A stretch of 64,000 nt of DNA from assembly GCA_046328115.1 (NCBI GenBank), contig JAXLXE010000001.1:2790001-2854000 (forward strand), written 5' to 3'. Below the pieces are notes generated by a model that saw only the letters and a list, made by a program, of their open reading frames with translations, did no database searches and was not told where the DNA came from. The translations under genes were made by a program, and so were the position numbers. This DNA is from JAXLXE01 sp046328115 (GTDB lineage Bacteria; Chloroflexota; UBA6077; JACCZL01). This document shows positions 59,860-64,000 of the stretch, in pieces. Within the stretch, counting starts at the first letter, position 1, and every line of letters begins with the position of its first letter.

Positions 59860-60657
59860 GTGCGGATCGCCCTTGCGTTGGCGCGGGCCAGCCTCCAGGA
59901 CGCGCTGCAGTATCGCGCGGAGGCGGCGATCTGGTTCGCGTACGACCTGCTGCCACCCGTGATGATGCTGTTTCTGTGGGTGACGGTCTACGAGTCGCAG
60001 AGTAACGTGGCGGGCTTCGATCTCCCGACGATGCTGACGTACACCATCGGCGCAGTGGTGACCAGAACTTTGCTCACGGCGCATCTGGAATGGGCTCTGG
60101 CGGAGCAGGTGCGGCTGGGCACGCTCTCCACCTGGCTCGTTCGGCCACTGGGCGTGTGGCAGCTCTGGCTCACGGACCAGATCACCTGGAAGTTCACGCG
60201 TATGCTGTTTCTGGTCCCATCGCTCGCGGCACTCTGGCTCTGGCTGGGTCCGACGATCGGTGCCGCGCAATCCAGCCCCGTCACCTTACTTCTGGCGCTC
60301 GTGAGCGGCGCGCTTGGCTTCTGCGTGTGCTTCTCGCTCAAACTGCTGGTGGGGATGGCGAGCTTCTGGATCACCGATGTCTTCGGGCTCATCACGCTGT
60401 ACGAAGTCACGGCATGGGTGCTTGGCGGGAGCCTGCTGCCACTAGACCTGCTGCCCTGGTGGCTGCAATCCGCCGCGTGGTGGCTGCCGTTTGCGTACAT
60501 CCACTACGTGCCTCTGGCGATCATGCTGGGTCGGCTGGACATCACGCAGGCGGCGTCGGCGCTTGGCATCCAGATCGGGTGGATCCTGGTATTCGTGGCA
60601 ATCTCCAGGCTGATGTGGCGGCGCGGCCTGGCGCGATACGAGGCGTTCGGTGGGTGA
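59860..60657 (+). CDS. ABC-2 permease, pair B subunit 1
   Basis: A 265-residue paralogue of the permease at 58232, with SLQDALQYRAEAAIWF corresponding to GIQDALQYRAESFIWI and the shared VAGFDLPTMLTYTIG. Start is GTG 59860, 13 nt after the first pair ends. No second ATPase gene accompanies this pair, so the ATPase at 57231 presumably drives both. It overlaps the next gene by 8 nt. Confidence 0.85.
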   Translation: MRIALALARASLQDALQYRAEAAIWFAYDLLPPVMMLFLWVTVYESQSNVAGFDLPTMLTYTIGAVVTRTLLTAHLEWALAEQVRLGTLSTWLVRPLGVWQLWLTDQITWKFTRMLFLVPSLAALWLWLGPTIGAAQSSPVTLLLALVSGALGFCVCFSLKLLVGMASFWITDVFGLITLYEVTAWVLGGSLLPLDLLPWWLQSAAWWLPFAYIHYVPLAIMLGRLDITQAASALGIQIGWILVFVAISRLMWRRGLARYEAFGG

Positions 60658-61453
60658 GCTGGGGCTCGCGCGGTACTGGCATATCTACGCCGCGTGCGTC
60701 CGCAACTGTCTCGCACGCGAGTTTGAATTCCGTGGCGCGTTCGTCCTGAAGGCGGTCTCTGGGATGCTGTGGGCCGGGATCACCATCCTGCTCACCGTCT
60801 TCATCTTCGGCAACGTGCGGGAGATGCGGGGCTGGACCCTGGATCGGATGATGGTGCTCACGGGCACGTTCCTTCTGGTGCAATACACATCGTCCGCCCT
60901 GTTCCGCCAGAACATGATCCGGCTGTCGGAGCTGGTGAATAAGGGTGAGCTGGACTTCGTCCTGATCCGCCCCATCTCCAGCCAGTTCCTGGTGTCCACG
61001 CGCTATGTGGACTTCACCGACGTGCCGGGCATCCTGGTGGGCGTGGTCTACCTGGCAGAGGGCCTCCGCCGCGCCGAAGCGCAGGTCAGTCTGGTCCAGG
61101 TAGCTCAGTACGCAGCGCTGTTCATCTGCGCGCTGGTATCCGGCTACAGCGTCTGGTTCGCCATGGTCACGGCAAGCCTCTGGACCGGGCGGCTGAACAA
61201 TGTGAGCCACGGCATGACCCCGATAAGCAACCTCGCGCGGATCCCGGTGGAGGCGTATCGGGGTCTGGTGTACGTACTGCTCGCGTTCGTGCTACCCGTC
61301 GGCGTGGCCGCGACATTCCCCGCTCAGGCGCTGCTGGGGACGCTGGCACCGGGGATGTTGCCGTACCAGGTTCTCGCAAGCCTGGCGATGCTGGCCGCCG
61401 CGCACTGGTTCTGGCGCGTCTCGCTGCGCCGCTACTCCAGCGCCAGCAGCTAG
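60650..61453 (+). CDS. ABC-2 permease, pair B subunit 2 (DUF990-like)
   Basis: A 267-residue paralogue of the permease at 59029: CVRNCLAREFEFRGAFVL, NKGELDFVLIRPISSQFLVS and the ending RRYSSASS mirror its sequence, and the last 17 nt of the two genes are the same. GTG 60650. Completes the second permease pair. Confidence 0.85.
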   Translation: MGELGLARYWHIYAACVRNCLAREFEFRGAFVLKAVSGMLWAGITILLTVFIFGNVREMRGWTLDRMMVLTGTFLLVQYTSSALFRQNMIRLSELVNKGELDFVLIRPISSQFLVSTRYVDFTDVPGILVGVVYLAEGLRRAEAQVSLVQVAQYAALFICALVSGYSVWFAMVTASLWTGRLNNVSHGMTPISNLARIPVEAYRGLVYVLLAFVLPVGVAATFPAQALLGTLAPGMLPYQVLASLAMLAAAHWFWRVSLRRYSSASS

Positions 61454-61465
61454 CGCATCTGCGTC

Positions 61466-62596
61466 GTGACGGGCCGACTCCGCATTGCCATCCTCCTGTT
61501 GGTCCTGGTGACGGCAGGATGGTGGTACGCGCGCCCGGTCCGCGTGGCCGCGACGAGCATCCTGCTGCTGCCGGAGATCTTCGAGAACGCGCCGTCGCGA
61601 CCGCTTCGCTGGATCACCGAGCCGCCCCGCCGCGAAGAGATTGCCCTGAGGTACAGCGCTGGCAGCGTGATCGGGGACCTGTATGTGCCGGCGACGGCTG
61701 GACCCCACGGGGCAGTGATCCTGCTACTGGGCGCGCGGCCAGCGCCACGTGATGACCCCACACTCACCCGGTTCGCCGAGGCGCTGGGACGCGCGGGGGC
61801 GGTGGTTATGGTGTCCGAGTCATCAAACCTGTCCAACGGGCTAGTCCTCCCTCAGGAGGTGGACGCCGTGGCAGAGCAGATCGCGCTGCTACAGGCCCGC
61901 GCTGACGTCGATCGCACGCGGGTGGCCATCCTGGGATTCTCCGTCGGCGGCTCCGTGGGACTACTCAGCGCCGCGGATCCGCGCACCAGGGGCCAGCTCA
62001 GCTCCGTCACGGCCTTCGGAAGTTACTACGATGCCACCGACATCCTGCGTGCGATCTCACAATCCAGCCTGTCCTACGCGGGGATAGACGCGCCGTGGCA
62101 ACCCAACGGAACCACAATCTGGGTCGTGGCGCGACAGATCGTAGACACGTTACCTGCCGGAGCAGACCGCGAGATCATCGAGCGGATCTACATGACCGGC
62201 GACGAGACCGCCCGCGACCGGGAGCCCGAGCTAAGCCAGACCGGTCGGACCATCGTGGCGCTGTTGGACGGGACGGATGCGCCGAGGACGGAGGCGCTTG
62301 TCGGCACGTTGCCGGAGACGACGAGAACGCGGCTGCGCCAGATCTCGCCGTCCAGCCAGATCTCTGCCGTTCACACACCGGTGCTACTCATGCACGACGT
62401 GGACGATACCCTCATCCCGTACCCGGAGTCGCGGCGGATCGCCTCCGGCCTGCCAGCGGGCCGACTCGAGCTATTCACCGAGTTTGACCTGTTCGCCCAC
62501 GTCACGCCGGACGGCACCGCCCGGCCGTCCTCGTTCGCATGGCAGCTTGCGCGGCTCTGGCGCCAGGTCTTCTGGGTCCTCATGAGCTTCTTGTGA
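61466..62596 (+). CDS. membrane-anchored alpha/beta hydrolase
   Basis: A 376-residue protein with one N-terminal transmembrane helix (LRIAILLLVLVTAGWW), so the hydrolase domain is probably extracytoplasmic. The nucleophile elbow is GFSVGGSVG, the acid is likely in MHDVDDTLIPY and histidine in LFAHVTPDG. It looks like the dienelactone-hydrolase/acetyl-esterase type with serine rather than cysteine. GTG 61466 starts 12 nt after the last permease, suggesting co-transcription with the exporter. Substrate unknown. Confidence 0.8.
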   Translation: MTGRLRIAILLLVLVTAGWWYARPVRVAATSILLLPEIFENAPSRPLRWITEPPRREEIALRYSAGSVIGDLYVPATAGPHGAVILLLGARPAPRDDPTLTRFAEALGRAGAVVMVSESSNLSNGLVLPQEVDAVAEQIALLQARADVDRTRVAILGFSVGGSVGLLSAADPRTRGQLSSVTAFGSYYDATDILRAISQSSLSYAGIDAPWQPNGTTIWVVARQIVDTLPAGADREIIERIYMTGDETARDREPELSQTGRTIVALLDGTDAPRTEALVGTLPETTRTRLRQISPSSQISAVHTPVLLMHDVDDTLIPYPESRRIASGLPAGRLELFTEFDLFAHVTPDGTARPSSFAWQLARLWRQVFWVLMSFL

Positions 62597-62613
62597 GTCT
62601 CACGCAACGCTGC

Positions 62614-62619
62614 GATAAT
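62614..62619 (+). promoter_or_regulatory. candidate -10 element (GATAAT)
   Basis: GCGATAAT lies 40 nt before the glgC start in the 63-nt gap after the hydrolase. It is close to the sigma-70 -10 consensus. No -35 is obvious. Confidence 0.35.
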
Positions 62620-62659
62620 CTCCGCTGGGCACTCGGCAGCCCCAAGCGCGGAGGACAGT

Positions 62660-63973
62660 TTGGTGAACGTAGTCGCGGTCATCATGGCCGGGGGGCAGGG
62701 TGAGCGTCTCTCCGTCCTCTCCGTAAAGCGGGCCAAGCCGGCCGTTCCGTTTGGTGGCAAGTACCGCATCATCGACTTCGCGCTGTCCAACGTCGTCAAC
62801 TCCGGCATTTACCACGCGGCCATCCTGACCCAGTATCGCCCGCACTCGCTGCATGATCACATCGGCGTGGGCAAGCCGTGGGACCTGGACCGCGCGCGCG
62901 GCGGCGTGCGTCTGCTGCAGCCATATCTGGGCCGTCGCGAGTCAGACTGGTACAAGGGCACGGCGGACGCGGTGTTCCAGAACCTGCCCTTCCTGGTGGA
63001 CTGGCGGATGGACCTGGCGCTCATTCTCTCCGGCGATCACATCTACAAGATGGACTACCGGCCCATGATCCAGGAGCACCTGGACAACAAGGCAGACGCC
63101 ACGGTGGCCGTGATCGAGGTACCAATTGAGGAGGCGCACCGCTTTGGCACGATGGTCTGCGACAAGCGCGGACGGGTGCTGGAGTTCGAGGAGAAGCCGC
63201 CGCAGCCCCGCAGCAACCTGGTCTCCATGGGCATCTACATCTTCAACCCGGACAAGCTCCAGAGCCGCCTGACGGAGGACGCCGGCACGCGCTCGTCGCA
63301 CGACTTTGGCAAGGACGTGATCCCGCGGATGGTGAAAGAAGATCGCGTCTTTGCCTATCGGTTCAACGGTTACTGGCGGGACGTGGGCACCATCGCCTCC
63401 TACTGGGACGCAAACATGGAGCTTCTGACGGAACCACCCACGTTCGACCTCTATGACAACGAGTGGATCATCCATACCCGCAGCGAGGAGCGGCCGCCGG
63501 CGCGGATCACCGGGGATGCCCGGGTGGCGCACAGCCTGGTCTCCCACGGCTGCAACATCGTGGGGACCGTGGAGCGCTCCGTGCTCTCGCCAGGCGCGTT
63601 CATTGCCCAGGGCGCGGTCGTGCGGGACTCCATCATCATGACGGACGCCATCATCGGCAAGGACGCCGTTGTCGACAACGCGATCATCGACAAAGAGACG
63701 GTCATCGGCCCGGGCTGCATCGTGGGCTACGGGACGGACCGCACCCCGAACCGACTGGAGCCAGCGAACCTCTCCACGGGCATCACGGTGGTGGGCAAGC
63801 GCGTGCGGGTTCCCCCGGGTGTTCGGCTGGGCCGCAACGTGCGCATAGACGCGGACGTGGTGGAGGCGGACTTCGAGCACGCCCGCCACACTGAGCACAC
63901 CATCCCCAGCGGCGAGACCGTCCTGGCACCCAGCCGCCGCGACGCGCTCAGACCCCGCTCTCGAACGGCGTAG
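62660..63973 (+). CDS. glgC: glucose-1-phosphate adenylyltransferase GlgC
   Basis: GlgC makes ADP-glucose from ATP and glucose 1-phosphate, the committed step of bacterial glycogen synthesis. The 437-residue protein has the pyrophosphorylase loop MAGGQGERLSVLS, KPAVPFGGKYRIIDFALSN, GTADAVFQNL and SGDHIYKMDY, then a left-handed beta-helix C-terminal domain (for example NIVGTVERSVLSPGAFIAQG). GGAGG at 62650-62654 is 5 nt before TTG 62660; GTG 62663 is equally possible. Its likely partners are the synthase-like and branching-enzyme genes at the other end of the window. The final 27 nt hold nothing recognisable. Confidence 0.94.
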   Translation: MVNVVAVIMAGGQGERLSVLSVKRAKPAVPFGGKYRIIDFALSNVVNSGIYHAAILTQYRPHSLHDHIGVGKPWDLDRARGGVRLLQPYLGRRESDWYKGTADAVFQNLPFLVDWRMDLALILSGDHIYKMDYRPMIQEHLDNKADATVAVIEVPIEEAHRFGTMVCDKRGRVLEFEEKPPQPRSNLVSMGIYIFNPDKLQSRLTEDAGTRSSHDFGKDVIPRMVKEDRVFAYRFNGYWRDVGTIASYWDANMELLTEPPTFDLYDNEWIIHTRSEERPPARITGDARVAHSLVSHGCNIVGTVERSVLSPGAFIAQGAVVRDSIIMTDAIIGKDAVVDNAIIDKETVIGPGCIVGYGTDRTPNRLEPANLSTGITVVGKRVRVPPGVRLGRNVRIDADVVEADFEHARHTEHTIPSGETVLAPSRRDALRPRSRTA

Positions 63974-64000
63974 GCCGCCGAGACTTAGGCGGCCAGCCCG

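Noticed and set aside
1..64000. tRNA, rRNA, CRISPR array, insertion sequence or prophage
   Set aside because: Intergenic gaps are short and none showed tRNA cloverleaf sequence, repeat-spacer structure, transposase or integrase coding. This is a by-eye negative, not a computed one.

Overview
The window is gene-dense, high-G+C bacterial chromosome (roughly two-thirds G+C by eye), with about 57 protein genes, frequent 4-nt start/stop overlaps, many GTG/TTG starts, and no rRNA, tRNA, CRISPR array, insertion sequence or phage gene that I could recognise. Gene content (two GH57 proteins with a GT5-like synthase, Ugp-like ABC genes without an ATPase, LLM flavoenzymes, galactonate-dehydratase family, a fused membrane Fe-S ETF:menaquinone-type oxidoreductase) and the feel of the sequences suggest an aerobic or facultative Chloroflexota-like organism. 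That assignment is an inference; no marker gene in the window settles it.

Layout. 1-920: aconitase tail and a Nudix hydrolase. 978-6107: glucan module (GH57 branching enzyme, second GH57 protein, glycogen-synthase-like transferase); its likely partner GlgC is at the far right end (62660-63973), and a GH13_18 sugar phosphorylase is at 18985-20679. 6235-15823: a complete twelve-gene phosphonate uptake/C-P lyase operon (phnC-D-E, phnG-M, a hexapeptide transferase and a 2H phosphoesterase), preceded by four 11-bp-spaced Pho-box-like repeats. 15813-18884: DUF4173 membrane protein, Asp/Glu racemase-like protein and MBL hydrolase on the minus strand. 20636-21353: HigBA-like toxin-antitoxin. 21556-27026: VOC protein, MFS, dienelactone hydrolase, membrane Fe-S oxidoreductase and nitroreductase. 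27131-32046: three tandem paralogous adenylate-forming (PaaK/CapK-like) enzymes of unknown substrate, the most novel-looking block. 32043-40322: zinc metallopeptidase and assorted catabolic enzymes. 40319-41305: orphan WtpA/ModA-like binding protein under a striking palindromic operator. 41652-44998: OsmC, membrane glycosyltransferase, MetX. 45003-49710: large sensor kinase plus two stand-alone receiver proteins. 49853-53916: Ugp-like ABC importer operon with TIM-barrel protein, again behind Pho-box-like repeats. 54124-57180: MetY, CoA-binding protein, MFS. 57231-61453: ABC-2 exporter with one ATPase and two homologous permease pairs. 61466-63973: alpha/beta hydrolase and GlgC.

How it works together. 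The clearest physiological theme is phosphate scavenging: C-P lyase and a UgpB-like glycerol-3-phosphate importer, both with periodic GTTNACC-like repeats placed 9-10 bp upstream of a TANNNT -10 element. The second theme is alpha-glucan/glucoside storage (GlgC, synthase-like GT, GH57 branching enzyme, GH13_18 phosphorylase). Methionine sulfhydrylation (MetX, MetY) is complete but split over 10 kb.
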